DNA from: Silene latifolia
Lineage: Eukaryota; Streptophyta; Magnoliopsida; Caryophyllales; Caryophyllaceae
Assembly (NCBI RefSeq): GCF_048544455.1
Contig: NC_133534.1
Coordinates: 33,728,217-33,792,216, forward strand
Length of the DNA stretch: 64,000 nt
Direction: 5' to 3'
This document shows, piece after piece, positions 33,190 to 44,877 of the stretch. Position 1 is the first letter of the stretch; each line of letters begins with the position of its first letter. The translations under genes were made by a program, and so were the position numbers. The notes beneath the pieces were generated by a model, which was not told the DNA's origin, ran no database searches, and saw only the letters and a list, made by a program, of their open reading frames with translations.

Positions 33190-36100
33190 ATGGAAAACGA
33201 ATTTGCTTCTACGGTTAAGGCACAGTTACAAAGTGGCCACATCCATGGCGACTCTAAATTGGCACGATTTGATGGAACGAACTACACTCGTTGGAAGGAT
33301 CGTATGATGTTTCTTCTTACCGCACTCAAGATATTCTATGTTCTTGAGTCTGATCTTTCTCCCATACCAGACCCCTTGCCAACCGATCTGGATGCAATGA
33401 AACAGAACGCAACAAACGCAAAGAAGATGAACTCGTATGTCGCGGTTACATTTCGAATTCACTTCATCGATCGTCTGTATGATTTGTACCGAAATCTGTC
33501 TTCTCCGAAGGAAATCTGGAACGCATTGGAGACGAAATACAAGAATGAAAAGCGAGGTACTGATAAATTTCTTGCTATGAAGTACTTTGAATTTTTTATT
33601 ACTGATGATAAATCAACAATAATGGACCAAGTACATGAACTTCAAATTTTGGTTTCTCGCTTAAATGAACTTGAAATTAAAATTCCTGATGCACTCCAAA
33701 TTGGAGCGATACTGGCAAAACTTCCGCCCTCGTGGAATGATTTTCGGAAAAAATTCTTGCATTCAAACGAGTCTACAACCATTGAGCAATTTCAGACTCA
33801 TTTGCAAATTGAGGCAGAAAATCGTGTAAGAGACTCGATTTATTTGAGTTCAAAGGTTAATTATGTGGCCGAAGGATCCAAAAAGAGGGGTCAGAGTTTC
33901 TTGAAACAGAAAAATCAGAACAGTAAGTTCAAGAAGAAGGCAAAACTCGAAGATAGGGCATGTTTTCATTGTGGAAAATCAGGCCATGTTATTAAAGATT
34001 GCAAGTACAGGAACAATGGTTCCAAGAAACCGTCTGATTCAGGCACCAACAATACTTATAATGTTGAATCTACAAGTCAAGAATTGATTGCAATGGTGTC
34101 GGAAATGCATATTGGCATGATAACTGAATTGCACATGGCTGCCGTTACAACAACACCAGATTGGTGGCTCGACTCCGGCGCTACAATTCATGTATGTAAC
34201 AACAAGGCTATGTTCAAGACATATGAGCCGGCAAACGAAACAGAAGAAGTATTGATGGGAAATCATGTTACAGCAAAGGTTCAAGGCAAAGGAACAGTTG
34301 AAATGAATTTCACTTCCGGAAAGAAGTTAACTTTAGTTAATGTTTTTCATGTTCCTGAATTAAGAAAAAATTTGTTGTCTGCCAATCTATTATGCAAGAA
34401 AGGCTTTAAGATAGTCTTAGAGTCCGATAAAGTTATTATTACTAAGAACGGTATGTATATAGGTAAGGGATATAGTTGTGATGGCATGTTCAAACTATCT
34501 ATTAATGAAATAAATAATGTGATTGCTTATGTTGTTGAGTACTCTCCTTCCATTTGGCATTCTAGATTAGCACACATAAATTTCAGAATGTTAAAGTACA
34601 TGTCAAAACATGGTTATATTGCTTGTCTTGGAAATTTTCCTCAAAAATGTGAAATTTGTGTTCAAGCAAAAATGACTAAGAAACCTTTCACTAAAGTTGA
34701 AAGAAATTCTGAAATTTTGGATTTAATACACAGTGATATTTGTGAATTTAATGGTGTATTATCTAGAGGAGGAAAACGTTACTTTATTACATTCATCGAT
34801 GATTCTTCTCGTTTCACTTATGTGTATCTTTTAAGAACTAAAGATGAAGCACCCGAAAAATTCAAAGAATTTAAAGCTTTGGTTGAGAATCAAAAGGAAA
34901 AGAAGATTAAAATTCTTCGTAGTGATAGAGGAGGTGAGTACTTCCCTACATCCTTTGATAAATATTGTGAAGACAATGGTTTGATACATCAAAGGACCGC
35001 GCCTTATAGCCCTCAAATGAACGGAGTGGCAGAAAGGAAAAATCGAACTTATATCGATATGGTTAATTCTATGTTATTAAATGCGAGTTTGCCTCCGTCC
35101 TTATGGGGAGAAGCACTGAAAACAGCTTGTCATGTAGGAAATCGGATTCCAACTAAAAAGACTCATAAAGCCCCTTATGAGTTTTGGTATGGTCGAAAAC
35201 CCAACTTAAATTATTTTCGGGTTTGGGGATGCATAGCTTACTACAAAATTATCGACCGAAATTTGCAAAAGCTTGGACCGAGAGGAAAAAGGGGTGTTTT
35301 TGTTGGCTATGCAGAAAATTCTAAAGCATATAGGATTTTAGACTTGGAGACAAATGTTATCATTGACTCAATTCACGTTGATTTCTTTGAAAATAAATTT
35401 GTCAAGGATCCAATTTCAAATGAGCAGCATGTCTCTAATGATCACAATAGTGGTCTAACTAGTGGAGTCCATAATAATCAAAACAATGATGGTATAGAAA
35501 ATGACCGTATCAATAAAAGAAAACTTGTAGAAGTACAAGTTGAACAACGGAGAAGTCAACGTCCGAAGAAGCCAAAAACATTTGGAAGTGACTTTATTCA
35601 AATGACCTCCGTCGCCTACCTTGTTGAGGGTAACAGGGACAAAGTCTTGAACCTAGTTCCAATTGTTTTAAATATTGAGAATGATCCTACAACATTTCAG
35701 GAAGCCATGACTTCGAGAGATGCACCATTTTGGAAAGAGGCCATTAATGATGAGTATGAATCATTAGTGTGTAATGGTACTTGGATTTTATCCGACTTAC
35801 CTCATGGCTCAAAAGCCATCAAGAACAAATGGGTGTTTAGAAAGAAATACAATACAGATGGAACGATCCAAACATTTAAAGCAAGATTAGTTGCTAAAGG
35901 ATTTACGCAAAAAGAAGGTATTGATTATTTTGATACGTACGCCTTGGTGGCAAGACTTTCCTCAATACGTACATTAGTATCTCTCGCATCTATATACGAT
36001 TTACATATACATCAAATGGATGTAAAAACGGCCTTCTTGAATGGTGATCTAAATGAAGAGATATACATGGAACAACCAGAAGGGTTTGTACTTGAAGGAA

Positions 36101-37219
36101 ATTCACATAAAGTGTGTAAGTTGGTAAAATCGCTTTACGGCTTAAAGCAAGCACCAAAGCAGTGGCATGAGAAATTTGATAAGGCCATTTTAAGTAATGG
36201 GTTCAAACATAACAATGCCGATAAATGTATATACACTAAGAGTACTAAAAAATATACAGTAATTATTAGTCTTTATGTTGATGATTTCCGATATTTGGTA
36301 CTAATATGATTGGTATACAAGAAACAAAGAATTACCTAACTTCTGTTTTCCAAATGAAAGATCTGAATGAAGTTGATACCATATTGGGTATAAAGGTGAT
36401 CAGACATGATACGGGTTATATTTTGAATCAAACTCATTATATTAAGAAATTGTTGGAGAAATTCCGACACCTTGGAATAAAGGAAACAAACTCTCCGTTT
36501 GATTCAAGTGTAAAACTACCGGATCAATGTGATAGAATAATTGGACAATTAGAATATGCTAGTGCAATTGGCAGCTTGATGTACGCCATGCATTGCACTA
36601 GGCCGGATATAGCATATTCAGTTGGAAAATTGTCTAGATATACTTGCAGACCCGGCAAAGAACATTGGAAAGCTATTACTAGAGTTCTTGGATACCTTAA
36701 AAGCACTATGAATTATGGTCTAGTATATAGTAAGCATCCTTCTACTCTAGAAGGATATTGTGATGCTAGTTGGATAACTAGTATGAATGACAATAAATCT
36801 ACAACGGGTTGGATTTTTAGTCTTGGAGGTGGTGCCATAAGTTGGGCATCCAAGAAGCAAACAATTATTGCGCATTCAACCATGGAAGCTGAATTCATAG
36901 CCTTTGGCGGTGGTAAGGAAGCGAGAATGGCTAAGAAATTTATTGCTTGATATAGAGTTGTGGCCACAACCAATGCCACCATTTCCTTATCTTTGCGACA
37001 GTCAATCTACAATGTGTAAAGCTTATAATAACGTATACAATGGTAAATCTAGACATATTGGTCTAAGGCATGCCTATATACGAGAATTAATTACTAGTGG
37101 AGTGATCACAATTGTATACGTAAAAAACTAACAGTAATATAGCAGATCCACTTACTAAGCCATTACCAAGAGATTTAGTAAGTTCAACCGCTATAGAAAT
37201 GGGGCTTATACCCGTTTAA
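33190..37219 (+). pseudogene. Copia Gag-Pol with three frameshifts
   Basis: The frame opens at the ATG at 33190 (MENEF) and runs to a TGA at 36307-36309. It contains gag (FDGTNYTRWKDRMM), a CCHC knuckle CFHCGKSGHVIKDC at 33961-34002, protease DSGAT (near 34171), the GAG-pre-integrase IWHSRLAH, the integrase with IHSD, LRSD and AER motifs, and reverse transcriptase up to YVDD (36274-36285). A one-base change just after YVDD shifts the frame. The next segment (to 36950) carries the rest of RT and RNase H, including STMEAEF. A second shift near 36920 and a third in an A run at 37122-37127 precede the tail ADPLTKPLPRDL, which ends at about 37219. Gag, protease and integrase look intact. Confidence 0.85.
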
Positions 37220-37747
37220 TGAAACCAACAATGGGAACCCAACTATGAATTAGAATGACAAATTCAGGTTCAATGGGTAATAACAAGTTGTTGTAATGTT
37301 TCTAGGTGTCACCTACAAAGCCTCGGAAAATAATAAGAAAGTGGAAAGGTGACGACTGTTACGATAGTAGGATGAGCGAATGCTCTTAATGAAGTTATGA
37401 TGAAAGTAACAGCATCTGATATAACTTCACCTATATGAACATAAAAGTGGTGCCGCTTTAGCAACAAGATGACGGGAATTTTGTTGTAAATGTTCACGAA
37501 ATGGATACAGCGGCGCATGGCCATATACGCGCTGATACATTTAAGCCTATAACTATTAAAGTATTATGTGCACTATGTCTCATTCTGACTTTGCAAGTCT
37601 TGGTTCAATCTTCGGACACCGAAAACTTCGTTAGAAACTTTGACATAGTTGCTAAGTGGAAGTTCAAATCGAGAGATACTTTCATAACGCATAATGCTTC
37701 ACAAGTGATGAGTGATTACCGACAAAACTCACAAACTAGTGGGGGAT

Positions 37748-38160
37748 TGTTGGAACAAGTTAAGAGTTTGTTTGTTTGTAAGATTGGCTAGTATGGATCC
37801 ATTAGTATGGGCCTAAAACTTAATTAATCAAACCGGCACTTGGGCAGTTTATTAATACGGAATTATACAAAGACGGAAAATCCGGATGAATTGAATATGT
37901 CCCATACGTGAAACAAGACACTGGTTCATGAAATAGAACCTCTTGTTTCATATTTTGTGCCTCTTCAATCTTATAAATACAAGGCCTTCATTCAATAACA
38001 AACAACCAGAAAATAAAATCTCATCAAATCAGAATAAGAAAAGGCTATAAGAAGCAGTATTGTATCCTAGAGGAATAACCCTAATAGTGGGGGATAATTT
38101 CCTTAAGGAAAGTATAATTAACGCCTTACTGCAATTTCGTTTTGATATTTTGTTCTAACA
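37748..38160 (+). repeat. 3' LTR of the second copia element
   Basis: The copy is the same length as the 5' LTR, with no difference seen by eye. Confidence 0.9.
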
Positions 38161-38225
38161 GTCCCACCATGAGCCCGGGAGGGAGTTGGTGGGCGAATTA
38201 GAGGCGTCTCCACCCAATAAACTTA

Positions 38226-39042
38226 GGGGGCGTTTGGTACGGGAAAGGGTAAGAGAATGAAATCAAGAAAGGGTAAGAGAGGGAAATGAATGGGATCACC
38301 CATATTATACTTGGGTGTTTGGTTGACAATTAGAGGAAAAGGGAATTAAAAGCCAACATCCACCACCTCCACCACCATTACCCACCACCTGCCACCATTA
38401 TCTACACCGACACCACCATAAGTAGCGGTGCCGACGATCTTCCTCACGGTACCCCACGGCGAACCTAATCACCGCGCCTCACGCCCTCAACAAACACCAC
38501 AATCCCGACCCCAAATACCTTATTCATTCTAAAAAATCCACCACAACCCTTCGAAAACCCCTCCCCCACCCTTTAAAACACCAGATCTAGTGTGGCCGGC
38601 GTCGGGCGGTTGCAGCGGTGTGGCCGAGGAAGGTGTTGGTGGTGGTTGGTGGGGTGGGAGAGTTACTGAATGTGTTCGTGTGGTGTTTAGTGGTTGAGGA
38701 TATGGGGTAGCGTGGACAGGCGGCGTCGCTGGTGGTGGTTGTGTCGGCGTCCCTGGTGGTGGTTGTGTCGGTGTGGTGGGTGTAGGGTGTAGGTGTCAGT
38801 GGTTGACGGTGTGAGAGGGTGTGGTGGGTGTTGGTGGGAGTGGTGGAAATAGGGAATAGGAGGAAGAAGGGATTATGGGGTTATGGGCTTACCCAAGGGG
38901 GGAAGGGGTAAGGATGAGAATGGTTTTGGGGGTAAGGGGGGGTATGGGTTACCCTTTCTTTGTGTCAAACAAACAACAACAAAAGGAATCAACCATTTTT
39001 ATTCTCTTTCCCTTTCCTTATTCCCCCCAACCAAACGCCCCC
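38226..39042. mobile_element. Harbinger-like non-autonomous element, 817 bp
   Basis: The inverted ends GGGGGCGTTTGGT and ACCAAACGCCCCC are flanked by TTA at 38223-38225 and 39043-39045. The interior is GC-rich, with CCACC-rich sequence on the left and GGTGG-rich sequence on the right, so the middle can fold. No transposase is encoded. Confidence 0.8.
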
Positions 39043-40049
39043 TTACCCCTTAACAACTAGTTGAAGGAACTCATGATTTATTACGAATGTCGGTGGTTTA
39101 GTCGTACCCTAGGCCTTAATTAATTTGAGTAAATCGTATTTAATAGCTTGCTTTATCATTTTATAGCTTAATTAGTTTAATTTATTTCTTGTTATTTAGT
39201 TTAGTCCTTTAGATAATAAATTCATCCTTATTTTATCCGACTTAGCTAAGCATAAGAATTTAGACAAGTAGTAATCACCCTTGCTTCTTGTGGTTCGACC
39301 TCGACTACCCTACTACATTAGTTGAGTTAATTATTTGATTGGGGGAGTGCGACAAACCTCACTATCATATAACATACTAAGTCTGTTATATTTTGAAAAC
39401 TATTAAAAGGTAAATAAATCAAGGTAGATTTGCAAATAATAAAAGTAATTCTGTTAGTAGTAAAAAGAATTTTAGTAACATTGGATATTAGCAGCGAGTT
39501 GGGTAGTGAAAGTAATAAAAGTAACAGCGAAAGTAGTAAAATTATCAATATAAATACGGCACTAGTGAAAGTAACAATAATTACGGCGGGAATAGTGAAA
39601 GTAACAGTAGTAATAACGAATGTAATAAAAGTAATAATACTAACCACAAAAGAAAGTATATATGAACAACTAGCTAACTAACCAATTTAAGTAAAATATT
39701 AATAGCAAAGACAAAATATAATATAAGTACTTAAGTAGGTTATGTTTTGGAAATTATGTAAAGAGAAATAAATCAGAATTGTTTCAAAAGATACAATATT
39801 CCATAATATGTTTATAAAATTAGATAATCAACTGATTTAAATTTAAATTTCAAAAGATACAATATTCCATAATCTGTTTATTTCATAAATTAGATAATCA
39901 ACTGATTTAAAAATTAAATTTAATAAATTATAGCTGTAAGATTAGATGTAGCAAATATGATAGTACACTCATATGACTAATAAAGTTAACATTAATACCA
40001 GTGGGATTAGTGAAAATAATAGGAACAATGGATATAGTGAAAGCCTAAA

Positions 40050-40523
40050 AGTAATAGTAAATTCTTGGGTCCAGGGTTGGTTCATTTGCCCTAAACCCAT
40101 TCATTTATGAAGTTCTTGCTATAAGAGAAGGGTTACGGTTTGCTAGTCATAGTGAGATCAATTTTTTGATTGCTTCAGATTGTTATAATGTTGTGAATGC
40201 TTTCTTGAGGAGAGATCCTCCTTGTGGATGTTAACATTATTATTGAGTGTAGGGAACAAATTGAGAACTTACCCCTTTTGAAGATACTCTTTGAAAAGAG
40301 AACGGCGAAGAAGGTTGAGGAAGCCACTGCAAAGAACACTCTTAAGGATACTCACACTTGTAATGAAAATTTTATTTGAGATTTTGCTCCATCTTTTGTA
40401 ATCGAAACATGTATGATAGATTTTATTTTGACCTCCGCGCCACTTCCCCCACCTGTCCCCCCGATGTTCTCGGAATTCTCTTTTCTGTAATTTAATATGC
40501 ACGCCTTTTCTCCAAAAAAAAAA
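40050..40523 (+). pseudogene. LINE RNase H fragment with poly(A) tail
   Basis: The plus strand encodes an RNase H-like piece, LNPFIYEVLAIREGLRFA and FLIASDCYNVVNAFLRRD. A frame break follows, then a decayed C-terminal part with FAPSFVIETCMIDF. The sequence ends in a run of ten A (40514-40523). It interrupts the gtaatagtaa-rich repeats of the Helitron. No clean target duplication was found. Confidence 0.6.
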
Positions 40524-41023
40524 TTAGCATTATTAAATGTGGGAGTAATGGAAAAAAACGATAATGACGGGGGAGTAGTGACAGTAATACTAGACCCAAC
40601 AAATGTAATGGAAAATAACAGTAGGAATAACGGATAAAGTTTAAAAAATTAGCTAACAGTTTGATTTAAGAAAAAAAAATATTTATTTAAGAATGAGTTT
40701 GATAAAATTAACGGGAATTAATATAGCTGTAAAAATAGCCCGAGTATTCAAAAGAACTACAATAATCGGAGGAGTAGTGAATATATAATAGTATTAACAT
40801 GATATTTCGTGAAGATAATAATACTAACATAGCGGGGGAGTGGATGTGTCTCATAATTTTTTGATAAATTCTTTCAGTATAAATGGATGTGTCTCATATA
40901 TTTTTGATAAATTCTACATTTTAGTACGAGTTAAGAAAGTCTAACATACTTTTATTTCCTATAGAATAAAATTTGACGATAAATAAATGTAGCCCGGACG
41001 ATGCCGGACACCAAACGATCTAA

Positions 41024-41291
41024 TATCGAACGCGATATAGATTAATTACAATATATCTTCATATTTGATAAACGTCATTGAATACTACAGAAGTACAGAG
41101 TAATAGATTATTTTTTGCAATTCATGCTCGGCTCAAGATCGGTCAAACTGAGCTGGAGCTTGGGCTCAAGCAAAGCTAGCCCAGAGGATCATCATAGAAG
41201 TACTACTAATTGAACCGGCAAAGGATTAATGCTCAAGGCAAGTGAAGTAACTTGTTCACCAAAAGTAAGCCCAGAAAAGAAAATGGTGCAT
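41024..41291. other. Downstream flank of the proteasome gene
   Basis: This short non-coding stretch contains GAGCTTGGGCTCAAGC-like repeats at 41139-41180. No polyadenylation signal stands out. Confidence 0.3.
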
Positions 41292-42751
41292 CTATGAATC
41301 TCTAGCAGGACCTTTCTTCGCTGCCTCAGCTACTGCTTTCTCCGCTTCAATCTCCGCAACAATGGCATCGATTTCAGCCTCCTCCAATTGGTGCAAACCT
41401 TCCTTTGTCATCACTGCAACTTCCAAATTCTTTACTCCACTTTCAACCACCTTAAAATAATTTGCATAAAACAGTTACCAGAGTGAATATCCACAAATAC
41501 TCATAATCAGATAAACAAGTTTCACAACATAAAATACTCGAAACTGAACGACTTACTTCAAGTAATGCACGAATTGCTAGCTTCACAGTTTCTTTGTAGT
41601 TTTTTTCCAAAAATTCTCTAATTGAATTGGAGTTTCTTCCAGTTGCATTAGCTTTCCAGTCTGAAAACGTGCCAGATGGATCTGTCTGGTATAGAGCCGG
41701 CACATTGGTAAATGGGTCAAAGCTCGCGATCAAGGTTGAGAGACCAAATGGTCTAACACCACCACTCTGTGTGTACTTCTGTTGAAGGCCAGCAATGTAA
41801 CGAGTAATATACTCAACTGTCACTGGATCTTCCAAGGTAAGCCGGTGGCTTTGACATTCCACGCGTGCCTTGTTTATAAGAACACGGGCATCAGCTTTGA
41901 GCCCAGCACAGGCTAGCGCAATATGGTTGTCAAGGTTTACAATTTTTTTTACCGACCTGAAATACAAAATGAGTAACGCTTAGTTTTAATACAATTTCCT
42001 TCCAAATCCTTATTTTGTGTTAAAAGGATTTTAATGTTCATCGTAGAAACTAAAATGGAACCTCTACCGTACGTTTGACACTATGTGCTCATCCCCATCT
42101 CTTTTTTTAGTGCAAATTTACTCCATCAGTTATAACTTGTGCAAATAAGCCCCACACAAGATTTTCTCGTCAATTTCTCGCAGGAGAAAAATAACTGATG
42201 GAGTGAATTTGCACTAAAAGAAAGAGAAAGGCTAATTTACACATAATGTCAAACGTATGGGGCTTATTTGACATTTCCCGGCTACCAAAACAAGGAAAAT
42301 TGATCTCATCTCTCTTGCTTTCTATCTCGACTACAAAGATAGGACAGTTGACACACAATCTCTTTCTAGAAAGCAAAATAAAAAAATGCAGAGTGTCTAT
42401 GGAATCAAACAAAATGTAAACAAACAACAAAAGAAAAATCGTAACTTGCGCATGACTACACCATCAAATAAAATGTAAACAAACAACAAAACAAAACCCT
42501 AAAATCAAATACAAAAACAATCATAAAATGTAAACAAACCAAATCAAAACAAAACCCTAGAAAATCAAAAAAACAAACCTAGAATCCTCAAGTTTAGTAG
42601 TGGATTTCTTCTCAAGACCAAGAACAACGGTATCGGTACCGCAAACGCCGACAGCAGCGTTACCTTTACGAACAGCTTCATGAGCGTATTCGACTTGAAA
42701 GAGCTTGCCGCCAGGTGAGAAGACAGTGATAGCTCTATCGTATCCCGCCAT
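41292..42751 (-). CDS. PAD1: 20S proteasome subunit alpha type-7, three exons
   Basis: The exons on the minus strand are 42751-42579, 41956-41557 and 41450-41292, with donors AG/GTTTG and GAA/GTAAG and acceptors TTTCAG and TTTAAG. Together they give 732 nt, a 243-residue protein. It starts [22 protein letters not shown], the proteasome alpha-subunit signature. It continues with the typical [36 protein letters not shown] and [12 protein letters not shown], and an alanine/lysine-rich tail. This subunit forms part of the outer ring of the 20S core. Compared with the usual plant protein, which is near 250 residues, EYAHEAV has His where Leu is usual, IASFDPFTN is unusual, and the SGQE-like residues before [11 protein letters not shown] are missing. 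No stop or frameshift is seen. A TATA box lies at 42834-42840. Confidence 0.9.
42070..42257. mobile_element. Fold-back element in intron 1 of the proteasome gene
   Basis: Arms of about 65 bp (42070-42133 and 42190-42257) are imperfect inverted copies. One starts TACGTTTGACACTATGTG and the other ends CACATAATGTCAAACGTA; both contain the phrase CTCCATCAGTTAT or its inverse. The spacer is about 56 bp. No clear target duplication is visible, so this is a MITE-like fold-back of uncertain superfamily. Confidence 0.6.
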
Positions 42752-42833
42752 TGTTGTTGATTTCTGGAGGTTTTTATCTTTAATTTATCTCTCTTGTTTG
42801 GATTAAAGTTGAGTAAATTGGGTGAAAGAAAGG

Positions 42834-42840
42834 TATATAT
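42834..42840 (-). promoter_or_regulatory. Putative TATA box of the proteasome gene
   Basis: The minus strand reads ATATATA within TCATATATACC, 83 bp upstream of the ATG at 42751. Position suits a TATA box. Confidence 0.5.
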
Positions 42841-42938
42841 GAACACAAATTAGACGACTGTTTGTGTTTACTTCGACTTGGGCAAAAAGACATTGAGCCT
42901 TTAAGCACTTCCGTTTACTATCTGGCTATTTACATAAA

Positions 42939-43224
42939 CTAGTTTAAAACTTGTGCAAAGTTGCACGGGTACATAAAAAATCATTTAAAATTTGACTAAT
43001 AAATTTAAAGCAAAATTAATATTTTTATATTCAATTTAAACCCCTTACTTTAGAAAATATCTTCATCATTTTTGTCGATTCTTTTGAATCCAACTTTATC
43101 ATATGTTTACCCAATGTCTTCGGCGGTTAATTATACCAATAAAGATTCTTAAGACAGCAAAATCAATGGTTTTGACGATTTTTGTAACCCGTCCAAAAGC
43201 AGCAATCATGCATTATAATTAAAA
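42939..43224 (-). mobile_element. Helitron 3' end (body interrupted or truncated)
   Basis: The minus-strand end reads CCCGTGCAACTTTGCAC, AAGTTTTAAA, CTAG, then host T. It is a slightly decayed relative of the ends at 43225 and 60980. Only about 286 bp separate it from the next Helitron, which probably inserted into it. The terminus lies 188 bp upstream of the proteasome start codon. Confidence 0.6.
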
Positions 43225-44221
43225 CTAGTTTTAAACCCGTGCAAAAAATGCACGGGTCGTAATAACAGATGTTATTATTGATACATGATCATATAAATGA
43301 GTGTTATTAAATGTGCAATGCTGTAAGCCCGTAACATTATAAATAAGTCCATAATTCAAGATTTGACGTAATATAATTTCATAATTTTAGTAGCGGTCTT
43401 CATTCTGATGACATAATACGGTTTTTCATCATTAACGTAACTAACCAACATATAACGTACGTATAATTAAAGAAAAAAAAACAGTTTTCATCTACGACAA
43501 TGGTTTTCATCATTAATGTAATTAAAATAATCGATTCAATCTATCAGTCGCTGCTTCAAACCACTATCACGAGGATATCACCCTGGTTGGGGCTCGGGGA
43601 CATTGCACGTAAGTTCTATATGTGAGTAGTATCTTTTTTTTCAAAATGTGTTTTTCCAAAGCATGAGTCTAATATCTCCCTGGCTCACTACCACCGTCAC
43701 CTCCATCTTCTCTACAACTCCTCTAAGATATTAAATAAAAATGAAAATCCGTCCAATCTCAATTTCATCTTATCCCCTCATTCTCACTTGGAGACCTCTT
43801 TCTATTCCCTTCAAATTCCGATTGAAAAATCTCTCACATCAAATCTGCCCTCAAAATTTACTTCACACCTCATATAACGACATTTGCAGTCAATTATCGA
43901 AATTATATGTATGATACAAAAAGATCGATCTTTATGTATTTCCGACTATTGATTTCTTTTTCTTCCATGCAGTATTGTTATTTTTTTTTTACAGCTAGTA
44001 ATTCACTGTTTTTCCTTTTTTTTGTTTTTTTTCACTATTTTTCAATTATTATGAATAATTATGATGTCTTTCAGACCTTTTTAAAAAAGTTATTTAAATA
44101 TTGTTGTCTTTAATTATTTTTGTTTTTTAAGTATTTTTCCATATGTTCATCTCATTCAAATTTAAAAGATTTGACTTTTAACATGCTAATTAAAGTGAAT
44201 AATCGGAAGAACTTCTTGTAA

Positions 44222-44844
44222 GGCCCTGTTCTTTTGGACTGAAATTGTCTGAACTGAACTGAACTTAATGGAGCTGAACTGAACTTAATGGAGCTGAACT
44301 GAACTGAACTGAACTGAAATAATAATAATAAAAAGATTATATTAATAATAATAATAATAGTAATAATAATAATAATAAATATTATAATAAAAATAATACC
44401 AATAATAATAATAAATATTATTATAATATTATTCATTAATAATAATAATATATTAATATAATCTAATAATAATAATCTAATAAGATATATAAAAAATAAA
44501 ATATTAATATAATAATAAATATAGTAATAATAATAATAATATATTAGTAATATAAATGATAACATTATTAATAATAATAACTAAAAAATAAATAATATAA
44601 TAATAATAATAGGTCTAATATAATAACTTATTAACATAATAATATTAAATATAATAATAATAATAAATATGTGATTAATAATATTAATAATAATGAGTAC
44701 ATTAATAAAATAATAAATAATAACTTATTAATATAATAATATTAAATATAATATTAATAATAATAAATATGTTATGAATAATATTAATAATAATAAATAT
44801 ATTAATAAAATAATAAATATAATAATAATAAAAAAATGATAATG

Positions 44845-44877
<33 letters not shown>

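Larger units (their letters stand above)
32760..38160 (+). mobile_element. Ty1/copia element with identical LTRs but frameshifted pol
   Basis: The LTRs of 413 bp (32760-33172 and 37748-38160) appear identical. The flanks GTCGC (32755-32759) and GTCCC (38161-38165) form a target duplication with one mismatch. A purine tract (GTGGGGGAT) precedes the 3' LTR. No TGG-starting tRNA primer site follows the 5' LTR, and the gag ATG is only 18 bp from the LTR end. The polyprotein has three frameshifts. The element is nested in the gypsy solo LTR. Confidence 0.85.
31097..39367 (+). mobile_element. Solo LTR of a Ty3/gypsy (Tat/Athila-like) element, itself split by three insertions
   Basis: It starts TGATAACACAATATT, ends CCTCACTATCA, and is flanked by TATAA at 31092-31096 and 39368-39372. 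The LTR-specific sequence is interrupted by a Tourist-like MITE (31408-31706), a copia element (32760-38160) and a Harbinger-like element (38226-39042). The remainder resembles the long LTRs of plant Tat/Athila elements, including a CTTGTGGTTCGACCTCGACTA-type phrase before the end. No internal region or second LTR is present. Removing the inserts leaves about 1.75 kb. Confidence 0.7.
30843..41023 (+). mobile_element. Helitron split by nested insertions (parts 30843-31096 and 39368-41023)
   Basis: The right part ends at 41023 with GCCCGGACGATGCCGGAC, ACCAAACGAT, CTAA, then T, a Helitron-type terminus homologous to that at 62443. Both parts align with the minus-strand Helitron 62443-63552. The left part shares the TGTAATTAAA...ATTATACTATATAG and CTTATGATATTAATTA stretches. 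The right part shares the gaaagtaacaataattacgg-type repeats. A gypsy-type solo LTR with its 5-bp duplication lies between the parts, and a LINE fragment (40050-40523) interrupts the right part. The 5' start is uncertain. Confidence 0.5.
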
